The notes: generated by a model from the letters alone, not told the origin. A stretch of 64,000 nt of DNA from Linum tenue (GCA_946122785.1 CAMGYJ010000002.1:14148839-14212838); one strand, 5' to 3'; shown: positions 12,046-24,217, numbered from the stretch's first letter. Program-made: numbers and translations.

Positions 12046-15000
12046 ATGGCTTTGCATTCTATATTTGCGTGGAATGTGCGTGGTTTGGGTGCTCCTGAGA
12101 AGAGAGCAAGGGTTAAAGGAATCATTAAAAGACAGAGGGCCAGTATTGTGGGATTAACTGAAACAAAATGGAATGAATGTTCTCAGGTTTTGGTTTCTTC
12201 TGTCGGCGGTAGCAGGAGGTCTAAATGGGTCGCGAAGGATGCTATAGAGTCCAGAGGTGGAATCGTTATTTTTTGGGATCCAGCGAACTTTGAGCTGATT
12301 GACGTCTGGGAAGGGTCCTTTTCTTTAACTGTGAGATTGCAGTGTGTGGAGAACAATCAAAGTTTTGCTTTAATGGTGGTTTATGGCCCTCAGGATAAGG
12401 AGGAGAAGTTGGCTTTCATCAGGGAAATGAATCTGGTTTGTCAAAGGTATGCCCAACCATTATGTATTATTGGGGACTTCAACTTAGTGCGGTCACCAGA
12501 AGACTTCAGAGGCGGGCCAAGGAACAACGAAGTGATGTTGGATTTTAACAGTTTCATTGCTGCGAACAGTCTGATGGACTTACCCTTGAAAGGTGCTTTG
12601 TTTACCTGGAGCAGTGGAGGGATAAGCGCTTCGTTATCCCGTATCGATAGAGCTTTAGTGAATCCTAGCTTTGAAGATGAATTCGAACCAGGGCCCTTGA
12701 TTGCTCTTAACCGGGTGGAGTCTGATCATAATCCAATTGTTTTGCAATGGGGCGCTCTGGAAAGACGTAGACGCCCTTGGAAATTCGAGAACATGTGGTT
12801 GGAAGAACCAAGTTTTTTCGAGCAGCTGGTGGGCTGGTGGAACATTCCTGTTAACGGGTCGGGTTTGTTGTTCAGATGCAGCCAAAGATTGAGGACTACA
12901 AAGCAATTAATTAAGGGCTGGAACGCGGAAAGTTTTGGAAAGATTGATAGGAAGGTGGCTGAGTTACTCTCCAAAGTCAATTGGATCGATAGAATGGAAG
13001 AGCAAGGTCACATTGATGATGACTTGTTCATCGAAAGGTGCAGGTTGAAATGTGAGCTTGACAGAGTGCTCTTAATGGAGGAGATTTCATGGAGGCAAAA
13101 GTCTCGCGAACTGTGGCTGGGTATAGGAGATAAAAATACGGGGTTCTTTCATCGATGGGCAAGGAACAATGGGAGGAAAAATTGGGTTCGAAATCTGAAA
13201 GTGGATGGTAGAGTAATTGAAGATAAAGAGCAGCTTCAGCAAGTTTTTATCAACCATTTCCGGGACAGATTTGCTGAGAAGGATAGGGGTAGACCCTTTC
13301 CTGCCGAGTTCAAAATGGGTTGGATTAGTCAAGAGGAAAATCTCAGGCTTTCAGCTCCTTTCACTGAAGCAGAAGTGTGGAATGCCATTTGTTCTTGTAA
13401 TGGGGATAAGGCGCCAGGGCCTGACGGGTTTACTCTGGCCTTCTTCAAGAAGTCCTGGAACATCATAAAGAATGACATATTGAAAGCTCTTGATGATTTC
13501 TTTCTTAGTGGTGTTCTCCCGCATTCAGTGGCTCATTCCTTTGTGTGTTTGATTCCTAAGAAGGAAGCAGTTGAGGAGGTGAAGGATTTTCGGCCGATTA
13601 GCTTAATTGGGAGTCTTAATAAAATCATCTCGAAGACCATTTGGGCTAGATTGCAATCATTTGCGAGGAGGGCTGTTTCTAAATTTCAGTTTGCTGGGAG
13701 GAAGAAAAAAGTCATTCATGAGGCAAGTTTAATCGCTAATGAAGCAATTGATAGCCGGAAACGAAGTGGGAAGCCAGGAATTATTTTGAAACTCGATATT
13801 GAGAAGGCGTTCGATTCTGTTAGTTGGGAGTGTTTGAGACGAATTTTGAGGAATATGGGAATGAGCACAAAGCTGGAAAAGTGGATTATGGGGTTAGTGT
13901 CCTGCTCGAAGTTGTCAGTTCTGGTTAATGGTGAGTCATCTGGCTTCTTCAACATGGAGCGGGGTCTTAAGCAGGGCGATCCCCTCTCCCCCCTCTTGTT
14001 TAGCTTCGTGATGGATATCTTGTCCTTTATTATTGAGACTATGCAGGAGGCGGGTTTTATTGAGGGGTTCCATATGGACGAGGATGCAATGCGAGGGTAG
14101 GTGTCTCACCTCCTGTACGCTGATGATGCTATAGTTTTCTGCAATGCTACCGAGGAGGAAGCTTTCAATCTGCTGGCAGCATTGTTGTGTTTTCAATCTA
14201 TCACTGGACTCAAAATCAACCTTGACAAAAGCAAAATCTTTCCTGTTGGTGAAGTGGAAAACATTGGCAGACTTGCAGAGATTATTGGGTGTGATTGGAG
14301 TTTCCTTCATACAGTGTACCTTGGGCTGCCACTTGGAGCGCATCCTACATCGACGACAATTTGGGATAGCATTCTTTATAAAACTCAAAAGAAGCTAGAA
14401 GGGTGGCAAGGTAAATATCTTTCTTTGGGTGGAAGAGTTATCTTGTGTAATGCAGTGTTAGCCAGCCAGCCTCTCTACCAGTGCTCCCTTTTTCGCACCC
14501 CAGCCTCTATAATTACTAAGTTAGAGAGGATCCAGAAAGATTTTATTTGGTCAGGGACAAGTCAAGAGAAGAAGATTCACTTAATGGCTTGGGAGACTTG
14601 CAAATTGCCAAGGAAGTTTGGTGGTTTGGGCATCACTGATTTGAAGTTCCGGAATACAGCTTTGTTGGCTAAATGGCTTTGGAGGTTTGGCCACGAGAGG
14701 GATGAATGGTGGAGGGAACTGATCAGCATCAAATACCCTCACAAAGCTTCAGAGTGGATTTCGGGTGATCATAAAGGATCGATGGGTTGCAGCCCATGGT
14801 CTCAAATTCTAAAAGTTTCAAAAGATTTCTGGAATTTTGCTTGGGTGGAACCAGGTGGAGGAGCTTGGGTGTCATTTTGGTACGATGTTTGGATTAAAGG
14901 CCATCCCACGCTTGCTGAATCCTTCCCAAGAGTGGTCGCTGCTGCTGCGTCGCCGATCTGTCACATCACCGATATCCTGCTTAATGGGGAGGGATCCTTT

Positions 15001-15753
15001 TCTTGGAATTTAATTCTCAAACATGGGTTGAGGGGTGGTGCTGAGAGTGAGAGAGTTAACCTTCTGAATTTACTTCATAATCTTCCTTCTAGTTTGTTCT
15101 CTGCAGGACCTTCGAGACTGTGTTGGGAGCCATCACCGAGTTCTGGCTTCCGTGTGAGATCAATGTATGAGAGTTTGATTGGCGGCCAAAACAACTCTGG
15201 AACCGTGTTCCCGGTGGATGCGGTTTGGATGCAAGGCGTTCCTTTCAAAGTTTGTGTGTTCGTGTGGCTCGCGTACCATAATAAGATTTTGACCCAAGAC
15301 AATTTGAAGAAGCGTGGATGGGCGATCCCCAATCGCTGCGTTCTGTGCTGCAAGGAAGAGGAGAGCGTGGATCACTTGTTCTTGACCTGCAGCTTTACTC
15401 TGAGTGTTTGGCAGATCATGAGGAGGTACATTAAGCTTCCCACAGCTGTGGATTCGAGCTTGCCTGCTGTGATTAGAACATGGAGCAGGAAAAAACCAGA
15501 ATGTCCGCAAGAATGGTGCACCAGAATCTTTTTGCACGCTTTGTGTTGGCGGTTATGGCGAGAAAGAAACAGCAGAGTCTTTAGGGATGAAGGGCAGTCA
15601 GTCATTGTGGCTTGCTTTAGAATTGGGAGAGACATCTCGGAATGGTTATGCGCAAACAAGAAGGTGGATAGAGTCGTTGCTGATGATTGGCTGAGGATTC
15701 TCAAAATGCAGCTGTTGCCAAGAACAGGGGCTGTTGTTCAGCAGCTGCAGTGA
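12046..15753 (+). pseudogene. LINE ORF2: endonuclease / reverse transcriptase, one nonsense codon
   Basis: I place the start at ATG 12046, just after ORF1. The N-terminal AP-type endonuclease (about residues 3-230) shows the expected signatures: WNVRGLG, the ETK glutamate, GDFNLV, SRIDRALV and a terminal SDHNPI. The reverse transcriptase follows (FRPISLIGSLNKIISK, LDIEKAFDSVSW, GLKQGDPLSPLLF and the catalytic YADD at about 14116-14127). The C-terminal part has a Cys/His zf-RVT-type region (about 15225-15420, CVLCC...DHLFLTC). One TAG at 14098-14100, just before the YADD block, interrupts an otherwise continuous frame of about 1235 codons. The product would nick DNA and copy LINE RNA at the target. 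As it stands it is one nonsense codon from full length. Confidence 0.93.
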
Positions 15754-16198
15754 GGGTTTCGTTGCGCTGCTGCGTTGCTTTGTTACCTGCAGCGTTCTGT
15801 TTGTTTTTGTTCTCCTTGTTTTGCTGTGCTGAAGGTTTGCCTTTCCCTTGTTTTGCTGCTAGCATCGGGACCTTCTGCTTTGGTTTTGGTCTTGTCTCTT
15901 TTTTCCTTTGTTCTAACCTCCTGTGTTTGCTTTTTGGAGGAACTTTTCTCTAGCTTTTAATTCTTATTTAATAATATATTTCACCTTTATAAAAAAAAAA
16001 AAATAACTAATTCGGATGTTGCACTTTTGTGCGACAATAAGAATAAAGACACCGATCAGTTTGAAGTCATGTTTGAACGTATTGAGAGTTTGGTAAGGTT
16101 CATGTTTCTAATTTTTATTCTACATATAACTAGCTAGAATTTTGTTAAATTCTAAGTCTTTCTTCTTCTTTCTCTACTCCAATAAACCATCGACACCA

Positions 16199-16370
16199 AA
16201 GGTAAGATAGTCTAACGGTAAAGTTGTCGTGACAGTGAAAGTTTGGAAGTTGCAGATCCCATGTTTGAATCCAAGAGAGGCCCATGGTGTTCTCAGAGGT
16301 ACAAAGCTGCTGGCGGCGAAGTGCCGTCACAAAGTGGCATGTGGGTAGATAATAATAAAAAAGACCGTCG
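16199..16370 (+). mobile_element. tRNA-related SINE-like remnant
   Basis: The sequence has an A-box-like segment (GATAGTCTAACGGTAAAG, about 16205-16222) and, about 40 nt on, a B-box-like segment (GTTTGAATCC, about 16263-16272), the internal RNA polymerase III promoter arrangement of tRNA-derived SINEs. A non-tRNA body and a short A-rich end (about 16355-16362) follow. I see no clear TSD, and the boxes deviate from consensus. Confidence 0.5.
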
Positions 16371-16750
16371 ACAACCTGAAGTCTAAAAGTGGGTTATTTG
16401 GATTCAAATAATTCACAATGAGGTAATTTGGATGGATCATTTGTCAATGTGGTATTTTTGTGGTATTTCTATTAAAGTTGGGATAAATAATCTTGTTCGG
16501 CTAAACCAATATTGGCATGTGGTATTTGATGATAAGATATAATAAATACCAATATTTCCTTCAATTGATGGCACCATCTACTCTCTCCATTCCGAGAAAT
16601 TTACCACTACCCCATAGCTTGCCCCCATTTTGTTCATCCATAGCTACCGGAAATTCAATCTCCCAAGAGCAAACCATAAAACAAGGCTCTGCATCATTCA
16701 CCGCCACTGAACTTAGTTCATAATTGCTACTAATTCCCCCTCCCCAAAAG
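16371..16750. other. Short intergenic stretch
   Basis: AT-rich with repeated TGGTATTT words that recur at about 18510-18630. It could be a decayed repeat, but no ends are visible and no gene is seen. Confidence 0.5.
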
Positions 16751-16759
16751 CCAACACCC

Positions 16760-17406
16760 GGGACGGGTTAGCATGCTAACCCTTTAAGGGGTTGGTTTTT
16801 TGACACCCCCTTTTAATTGGTCAATTTTTCATTAATTATTGACAAGTATTAATGAAAGTAAACATAATAAATGTTATGTTATTAAATACAAAGTAAGTAT
16901 TAAATACACCACATTAATTACCACTTTATTGGTATTTGTACCACTGCACTGATACTCAGATATGACATTGCTACCAGTGCACTGATATCGCTACCAGTGT
17001 AGTGGTATATCTACCAGTACAGTGGTACAACGTATCAGTGCAGTGGTATATCTACCAGTACAGTGGTACACCGTATCAGTGCAGTGGTATATTTTTTGGA
17101 GGTGGTCGGAGGGAGTCTGCCGATGGGATTTTTACCGGAGAAGTGTGGCGGTCGGAGGAAGTCTGGTGGTCGGAGACTGCTGAAAAAGGAAAAATAAAAT
17201 ATAGTAAGAGAATTCCTAATGTGTATTTAATGTGTGTATTTAATTCCTAATGTGTATTTAATAGTGAGAGAATTCCTAATTAATATGGTACATTTAATTC
17301 CTAATGTGTATTTAATGTGTGTATTAAATTCTATAGTTGTATTTAATATACTAGAGGAGTGTCATTTTTCCAACCCCTAAGGGGGTTAGCATGCTAACCG
17401 ACCCCG
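16760..17406. mobile_element. MULE-type MITE with perfect 9-bp TSD
   Basis: Perfect 9-bp TSDs CCAACACCC lie at 16751-16759 and 17407-17415. The terminal inverted repeats match over about 45 nt: left GGGACGGGTTAGCATGCTAA, right end inverted CGGGGTCGGTTAGCATGCTA. Each TIR holds an internal GTTAGCATGCTAAC palindrome and a further CCTTTAAGGGG-like dyad, so each end can itself fold. The interior has no coding capacity. Confidence 0.93.
16978..17092. repeat. 41-bp tandem repeat inside MITE
   Basis: Two near-identical 41-bp units (GTGGTATATCTACCAGTACA...) plus partial copies, with a shorter internal period built from alternating ACCAGT and CAGTGGTA words, so the repeat is partly dyad-symmetric. Confidence 0.85.
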
Positions 17407-17415
17407 CCAACACCC

Positions 17416-18839
17416 ACCACAAACAATAAGCAACTCGCTATTCCCTCTTTCTCGCTCAACAATAAATAATTTCATGAAGGCAGGTGGCGGTGATCCAAAT
17501 TCACAAAAAACAAACCAAGAAACACAAAATTCCCCTCCTTTGTTCATGCAAAGGCAGAAATTTGGTCAATCCAAACATGCAATCCCAACATGCAAATTAT
17601 CAGATTCCTCAACCTAGAACTCTTAATGAATTAGCAAGAAGAATATGGGGTAATTTACTAACATCAAACAGATAATCTCTGGGCTGAATCAAGAAGATGC
17701 GTTCCATGGATTCCTTTCCACTAGAAACTAATATTTTCCTCCTCCGACCAGCATGGATGAATCGATTCACCGCCTTTACAACATAAGTTTTCTCGCTATG
17801 AGATGGAGGAGAGTAGAGAGGGATGATAGTAGGAGATTTAAGAAATCCGTCGCCACTCATCGTGATTCCTGATTAGTCTTTAAAACCGACAACTAATTTC
17901 TCTCTCGTTTTTCGTTTATGTATCATATCCATCTCTATCCTTTTCGTCGTCACAATTCCTAGCCCGTGAACAACCGGGTGCCACTGCGATATCACAGATT
18001 CACCGTCAACGAAGCTCGCCACGGCAGGAGAAACAGAGAGAAATTTATGAGAGAACCCAGTGACGTGATCGCCATCACATCCTCTCCTTCTCCTTCGCAT
18101 CCTTGTCGCCACCTCCTCATCCTAAAAGAAGACTTTTGTATGCCATTCGTTGTTTCCGATTAACTCTCCTTTGACTTTGATGGTCGCAACCTAGGGTTTC
18201 ACGTACTCTATTTGATATGCATTCAGAGAGGAATCCAAAAATAGCGAAATCGATTTTGGCTCAATTGATTTTTGGCTCTGGATAGAAGAATCAGATGATC
18301 GAAGAAAAGAAAAAGAAGGAAGGAGACATGAGAGAGGAGAGGGGCAGAAGGGGAGAAAAAGAGGGTGGTGCGTTATTTCAGAATACCTCCACCCTCGTGT
18401 TATTTGTTATAATGTGTTTTCTCGTTACTCCCAAATAAGGCGGACTCAAGGGGTCGTTTGAATGGATTAATTGTCATGTTGTATTTGTAGAGTCAAATAA
18501 CTCATTAATTGTTCATGTGGTATTTCAACACTATTTCAGTGATAATTGGATTAAAGTATCTCATTTGGTAGAACCATCCAAATGTGGTATTTGGCATGTG
18601 GTAGTTGGCAAAAGCAGAGTGGTATTTGGAACGTTTTGTGCAACTTTCTGTCGAAGGATTTCCATGAGGTTCACGTGTCTCTTATCAACTAGAGATCACA
18701 ACTAGTTGGGGCTAACATCTACCCTATATCAATTGCGCATTTCCATGAGTTGATTATGTCTGATTGGTTTCATATACCAATTTCCTTTGTCACGAGTTGA
18801 GGTTGTCCGATTGATTCCATATCTATCTTTATTTTCAAG
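17416..18839. other. Intergenic stretch, no gene recognised
   Basis: Short frames on both strands (60-80 codons) show no family features. A GGGGTCGTTTGAATGG word at about 18448 resembles a DNA-transposon terminus, and a similar word occurs at about 44072, but partner ends were not found. The right part should contain the 5' LTR of the old gypsy element. Confidence 0.45.
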
Positions 18840-18907
18840 TGCAAGAAAGGAGAAAACATAAAAAGCTTGAAATGATCATTGAGGCTGCGCACTTTGGTAA
18901 TATCAAG

Positions 18908-18920
18908 TGGTATCAGGAGC
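18908..18920 (+). other. Primer-binding site, initiator tRNA-Met type
   Basis: TGGTATCAGGAGC closely matches the plant initiator-Met PBS (TGGTATCAGAGC) with one extra base, a few bases after a plausible LTR end in CA at about 18905. Confidence 0.8.
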
Positions 18921-19133
18921 TCGGTTCAAACGCAGCGGCAAAGAAGGAGTTTTTTTTTGAAGTTCTTTATGTGTTCTTGAAGCTTCTTGGGCGAGTTCTA
19001 GAAGATCTTGGACGTGTCTTGAAGGTCTTGGAGGAATCTTGAAGTTTTCAAAGAATCTTGTGGGATTCTTGTGTTTCTTGCCAAAGAATCTTTCAATTTT
19101 TGGAAGAAGTTACTCGCTTTCTTGGAGTACAAG

Positions 19134-20850
19134 CATGGACGATCTAGTGAAGCAACTTACTACACAAATAGAGGCAACGTTTCAAGCCCAAACATCACGG
19201 TTGGAAACAAAAATGAGAGTGTGATGCAATGATCAAAACGAGATTATGAACATTTGAAACAAGATTGCAAGCACCCCAACCTCGTGCGCATGAAGAACCT
19301 CCAAACTATAACCCTAATCCGAATGTCGAAAGGGTTCCAAGGGAATAAGAACGAGAAGAAAGGAGGGAGAGGGTTGCGCATCAAACTTTGATTGAAAATA
19401 TAAGGTCATCGAGCTTTGGAAATTCCACGAGCAGCACGGCGAGGACAACCTCGAATCCACGACAAGGAAGAGTCTGATGGTGGTGACTATCCTCGTGAAG
19501 AAGACAATGACATGAGGGGTAGAAAAGTCACCATTCCCTCATTTAAAGCCACAACCAATCTGGATGCTTACTTCGATTGGGAGATGAAGATGAGGTTGAT
19601 CTTTCACTGCCATAACTACTCCGAGAAGAAGAAGGCTCACTTGGCAACTTTAGAGTTCTCAGATTATGCCATGGTATGGTGCGATAACCTTTGTATGAAA
19701 AGGAGGAGAAATAGGCAGTGACTTATTGAGACATGGGAGGACATGCAAGGCATCATGAGGGATAAATTTGTGCCCAATTACCATCTAAGGGAGATTATTC
19801 AAAAAAAAAAAAAAAATACCATCAAAGGGAGATGAACCAAACACTCCAACTTCTACAACAAGGTACTAAAAGCGTAGAAGATTATTACTAAGAGATGAAG
19901 ATGCTGATGATTAGAGCAAATATAGAGGAAGATCGTGAAGCCACCATTGCACGATTCTTGTAGGGTCTCAATCCAGAGATGAGGAATGTGATGGAGATCC
20001 AACCTTTTGTTGAGTTGGATGATCTAGTAGCAATGGCTGCCAAAGTTGAAAGGCAACAACGAAGCAACATGGAAAGAAGGTTCTTACCTCCCTCAAGTGC
20101 ACCAAGGCCAGGAGTTCCTACTAATTAAAACCCTAGGCCAACCATATTGAAGCCAGAAGCACCAAAATTGTCAGCCAAGGTTGAAGCACTAAGAGATAGC
20201 CCCGCAAGCATTAGTGGAGGCATTCAATGCTTCAAGTGTCATGAAAGAGGACATATGGCCAACCAACTTCCCAACAAGAGGGCTCTAATCATATTGGAGA
20301 ATGGAGAATAAATCTCGGAATCTGAAGAGGAGGAGAAGACAAATTCGAATTCTGAAGTTGATGAGTCCATAGAGATGGAGTCACCACTAGGAAGTCTTCT
20401 CGTGGTTAGAATAATTCTAAGTGTGCAACCAAAAGAGGAGCTTGAACAACGAGAGAAATTGTTCCATACGAGGTGCATGTTAGATGGAAAGTTGATCTCA
20501 ATGGTGATTGATGGTGGAAGTTGCACACTAACATTGTAAGTGCAAGTGCGGTTAAGAAGTTGGGATTGAGCACGTTGAAGCATCTGAAGCCATATACGCT
20601 TCAATGGCTCAATGATCATGGAGCCATCAAAGTAAAAAAATAATCCCTATTGAAGTTTGAGATCGGAGGATACAAAGACGAGATCCTTTGTGACATAGTG
20701 CCTATGAAAGGAGCACATGTCTTGCTTGGAAGGCCATGACATTTTAATCGAAGTGCACATCATGATGGAGTCACCAACAAATACAGATTGTCGCATGGTG
20801 GGAAGAAGTTCATGTTGAAGCCCCTATCTCCCAAGGAAGTATATGAAGAA
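19134..20850 (+). pseudogene. Old Ty3/gypsy gag-protease remnant
   Basis: ATG 19134 begins a short N-terminal gag frame that ends in TGA. The gag core follows in several pieces: 19520-19721 has the features ATTNLDAYFDWEMKM and ATLEFSDYAMVW, and 19740-20070 has a second gag half with EDYY- and LDDLVAMA-like text. The zinc knuckle at about 20230-20270 reads CFKCHERGHMANQ and has lost its last cysteine. The protease carries the active-site motif VIDGGSC near 20503-20523, directly followed by a frameshift. An A-run insertion at about 19800-19816 and several stops confirm decay. The remnant stops at 20850, where the Athila-type element is inserted. Confidence 0.8.
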
Positions 20851-22215
20851 TGATAGAACGATAATTACACATGTTTTCACCCCTATTCTGGAGCCGTTTG
20901 AGATGTTGATTCTCGTGTTTTAAGCCGATTTCACGCGAGTTTATACGTTTATGTCATATTTCAGGACTTGGCATTGGAATCGAGGCAAAGGAACGAGATT
21001 CGGGTCGAAAGGAGCAAGTGAGGCTTGAAGTGTGCTGGAGAACCAAAATACCCGGCCATGAGCAGAAATACCCGACCGGGTATTATCTGGGCATGGTAGG
21101 GGATTTTTGGCTTTGGGCGTCCGTGAGAAACAGAAGGGGGCCCGGGCAGGAGGCAAAAATCCCCGGTCGGGGATTATTGGAAGAGACCGGGGATTTCCCC
21201 TGAGGCCGAAACGGTGCGCTTCAATTATACCCGGTCGAGACCCAAAATACCCGACCGGGTATTTCGACCGGGTATCGCGACAGGCAGCAGTTTTAAGGGA
21301 AAAGAAGGCTGAAAATCAAGGGATACGAGTTTTAGAGAGACAGAGCGATTCCTAGAGAGAGAAAGCGACGAACCAGAATTTTGAAGTGCCATAGCTTGAT
21401 CTTCATCACCATTGGAGCCCGGCTTGAGTTTGGAGAAGTGCCGATTGACAACCAGGAGCAGAAACTCATCCTTCACAGTATGATTTCCGCGTCTGAATCT
21501 GCTTTTGCTTCTCTCTCCATGGAGTAGTTTCCCCATTCATCTGGGTATGGGGAACCCTAGATTTGTATGTTAGGTCTGATTGTATGAACCCAAGTACAAA
21601 GTTTATGAATTGATTATATTCGATTGAGGTTTGAATGATTGAATGACTTGAATCCTGATCAAATTCCTGTTGTTTCTACTTTAACCTAGAAAGAGAATAT
21701 CTGCCTAGGTTGATAGAGCACCCTTAGTTGAAGGTAGTGAATTGGCGACTTTAGTCGAGGAGCCAATTCATTATTCTGTATCGAATTTACTTCGGTAGTG
21801 GAGGTTTGGTTCGTTAGGGCCTCAATCTGTTTACTCCAGTGGAGGTTAGTCGCCCGCTGGAGACTCAGATTGAGAGGGTCTGAAGACCTTTAGTCGAGAC
21901 TTCAGACTGTTTAAGAACCTTCCGCAGTATAACTTTCATGAAAACTGAACTTGGTAAATTGCAATCTGGCTTAACTGCAGTCTAGGGGGAACCATATCCG
22001 GGTGACCTCTCTCGACTTGAAAACAACCGTTTAACTTACTTTGTTTGTTTGTTAATTTGGACTTGCACTAAAGTTTCACTGCTAGATAACAAGAATTCAC
22101 CAAGTAGTCATCCAATCTAGGACCCGGGTTGACATTAAAACCCAAACCCGCTATACTACGCTTTAGGAAGTGGTTGCACTTGGCCATTTTCTAGAGTGAC
22201 AGTAGGAGTGAGTCA
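20851..22215 (+). repeat. 5' LTR of the Athila-type element
   Basis: Runs from TGATAGAACG to GAGTGAGTCA. The first 150 bp carry a core (TTCTCGTGTTTTAAGCCGAT) also seen in two other LTRs of the window. It is followed at about 21045-21280 by an array of short dyads: TACCCGACCGGGTA, CCCCGGTCGGGG and related half-sites. Confidence 0.95.
21045..21280. promoter_or_regulatory. Dyad array in U3 of the 5' LTR
   Basis: At least six copies or half-copies of a CG-rich inverted repeat (TACCCG-nn-CGGGTA or TCCCCG-nn-CGGGGA) lie within about 235 bp. A matching array is at 37095-37330 in the 3' LTR. Position in U3 suggests a regulatory or structural role, but no function is shown by sequence alone. Confidence 0.6.
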
Positions 22216-22220
22216 AGTTT

Positions 22221-22239
22221 TTGGCGCCGTTGCCGGGGA
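22221..22239 (+). other. Primer-binding site of the Athila-type element
   Basis: TTGGCGCCGTTGCCGGGGA follows the LTR end after a few bases. This PBS is typical of Athila and related plant gypsy elements. Confidence 0.85.
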
Positions 22240-22363
22240 CGGCTAGGTTGTTGAAGAAAAGTGATTTCTGTTACTTTAGCATTTTCATTTTCGCATTGAG
22301 TGTTTGTTCTTTCCCACTTGTGCCTTCACGGGTTTGCATTGCTTGATTGTGTGCAGATAGTGC

Positions 22364-23848
22364 ATGACCCGTAGCCAGTCGGGAGGTTTACTGCCGTTGG
22401 ATCCAGAGATTGAACGCACCTGCCACCAACTTAGGAGACAACAACGAGCTAGACTGGCTACGGTAGAGCGCATAGACGCCCATTTGAGCAGCGAGTCCGA
22501 GGACGAGTACGAGATGGAAGGCGACCACAACCCACCTCCGGTGAATCAGCTCTTGGGGAACGACCCCAGACCCCAGGCACCGCCGCAGGATCCCACCTTG
22601 GAGTACTACTACACTCCACGGATTGCTGACATCCGCCCGGTCATCCTCTATCCGCCCATTCCAGCGAACAACTTCGAGATCAAGCCATGCTGGATTCAGC
22701 TCATTACATCCTCTATCCAGTTCCATGGCTTGAAGGATGAGGAAGCACGGGTGCACCTTTCCCATTTTCTACAGCTGACGAACGGGTTCAAGCTAAACGG
22801 TGTCCCGGATGACGCAATCCGCATTCACCTCTTCCCCCATTCTCTGGCGGGGAATGCTAAGAGGTGGTTGGAGACCCAGCCCCCATTGTCCATCATTTCT
22901 TGGGACGATCTGGCAGATAAGTTCGTACACAGGTACTATCCGGCATCGAAGACCACAGAGATTCAGCGGGAGATTACTCACTTCCGCCAAGAGCCAGACG
23001 AGTCACTTCGTGATGCATGGGAGCGGTACATGGGATATTTCTGGCAGTGTCCCCATCATGGCTTCAGTGATGCATTCACTGTGGGGAACTTCTACAGTGC
23101 TCTCTCCCCGGACAGACAGAGGGTGATTGAGTCTCTATGCCCAGGAGGGGATATTCTCACTAAGACTCCACCCGAGCTGAACCAGATGATTAGTACCTTG
23201 GCTGCCCGAGATCATTCCTGGGGACAGAACAGCAGAGGCAGAAATTCCCGGGACCGTGGTGTGCACGCTATGGAGGCCAGGTCCGGGTTAGAGCAGCAGG
23301 TGGCTGAGTTGGTGCAGACATTGAAGCAGCCCAACAGTCTTATTCCGGGCCGAGGTACAGCTACGCCTCCAGTAGCTAAGTGTCAGTGGTGTGAGAGCCC
23401 GAATCATCTGGTGGAGGACTGTCAGGCTATGAGGGAGTCCTCTACTCCCCAAGAACAGGTGGACTTCATCGCCAATGCTCGACGCCTGGACCCATATAGC
23501 AATACCTACAATGAGGGTTGGCGCCAACATCCCAACTTCGCCTGGAACAGCAACACCACTAAACCACCTGGTTTCCCAGCACCAGCGGGTGGTTTTCAGT
23601 AGAGGCAGCCCTTCCAGGCTAGGCAGGGGCCACCACCACAGCAGCAGCCCTACCAGCCTAGGTAGGGGCAACCATTCCAGCAGCCCCAGCGTCAGTATGC
23701 CCAGCCTCCGGCAGCCGCACCTCCAGATAATCAGATGGCGGACATGAAGAATATTTTGCAGGCATTCATGACTACCAGCCAGGCGAATTTCACAAGGATG
23801 GATCAGAACATAGCCTCACTGGAGGCAGGCCAGAGAAACCAAGGTGCC
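22364..23848 (+). pseudogene. gag: Athila-type gag, 5' part, two nonsense codons
   Basis: ATG 22364 opens a 412-codon frame. Residues about 105-255 form a retrotransposon gag domain (features FEIKPCWIQLITSS, IRIHLFPHSLAGNAKRWL, ESLRDAWERYMGYFWQCPHHG). A CCHC zinc knuckle starts at about residue 340 (CQWCESPNHLVEDC). A TAG at 23600-23602 and another at 23663-23665 interrupt the Gln-rich tail. The frame is then split at 23848 by the nested gag-only element and resumes at 26960. The product would form the virus-like particle and bind the element RNA. Confidence 0.93.
23844..23848. repeat. Target-site duplication GTGCC (left) of the nested element
   Basis: GTGCC at 23844-23848 is repeated at 26960-26964, directly outside the two LTRs of the nested element, and gag reading resumes after the second copy. 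Confidence 0.95.
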
Positions 23849-24209
23849 TGTTGGGTCACACATTGAGCCACACGGCCCATAAGCCCAAGAAACACTCAAG
23901 GCCCACACAAGAGCAAGCAAGGCCCAAAGAGAGAACAAGAGCGAAGGCGGTTCGATGATGCTAGCACCCGAAAGGACCGCCCGACACAATGAAGGTCTGA
24001 CACTAAGGGACCGCCCGACATTCTGGATCCTACGTACGGACCTGACAAAGGGCACGGAGGAACCCAGAGGCGTCCTTAGGGTCCGACGCCAAGAGACCGC
24101 CCGACATTCTGGATCCTACGTACGGACCCTGACAAGGGGCACGGAGGAATCCAGAGGCGTCCTTGAGCGGCTGACACAACATTAAATGCTCGAAGCTCAG
24201 TCAAGACTA

Positions 24210-24217
24210 GTATAAAT
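24210..24217 (+). promoter_or_regulatory. TATA box in the nested-element LTR
   Basis: TATAAATA, preserved in both LTRs (second copy about 26737). The hAT-like MITE inserted 10-15 bp downstream, close to the expected transcription start, which would disturb the leader of transcripts from this LTR. Confidence 0.65.

Larger units (their letters stand above)
11788..16002 (+). mobile_element. L1-type LINE, 5' truncated, nearly intact ORF2
   Basis: A perfect 16-bp TSD, ATAACTAATTCGGATG, lies at 11772-11787 and 16003-16018, and the element ends in an A tail (15991-16002). The 5' end starts inside ORF1, so it is truncated, as usual for target-primed reverse transcription. It carries the tail of ORF1 and a full ORF2 with a single in-frame stop. 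The unspoiled TSD and near-open ORF2 point to a recent insertion. Confidence 0.97.
18840..20850 (+). mobile_element. Old Ty3/gypsy element, 5' part (continues at 38270)
   Basis: A primer-binding site is followed by a decayed gag, zinc knuckle and protease. The element is then cut at 20850 by the Athila-type insertion. Coding text resumes at 38270 in the expected place (protease to RT linker), which shows the two halves were once joined. The LTR boundary on the left is not resolved. Confidence 0.8.

Noticed and set aside
12655..15704. Reverse-strand frames within the LINE
   Set aside because: Antisense shadows of ORF2.
16199..16280. Functional tRNA gene
   Set aside because: Box A and box B resemble a tRNA, but the sequence does not close into a cloverleaf acceptor stem that I can see; SINE-like remnant preferred.
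16978..17092. CRISPR-like array
   Set aside because: Tandem units without unique spacers, inside a MITE, in plant nuclear DNA.
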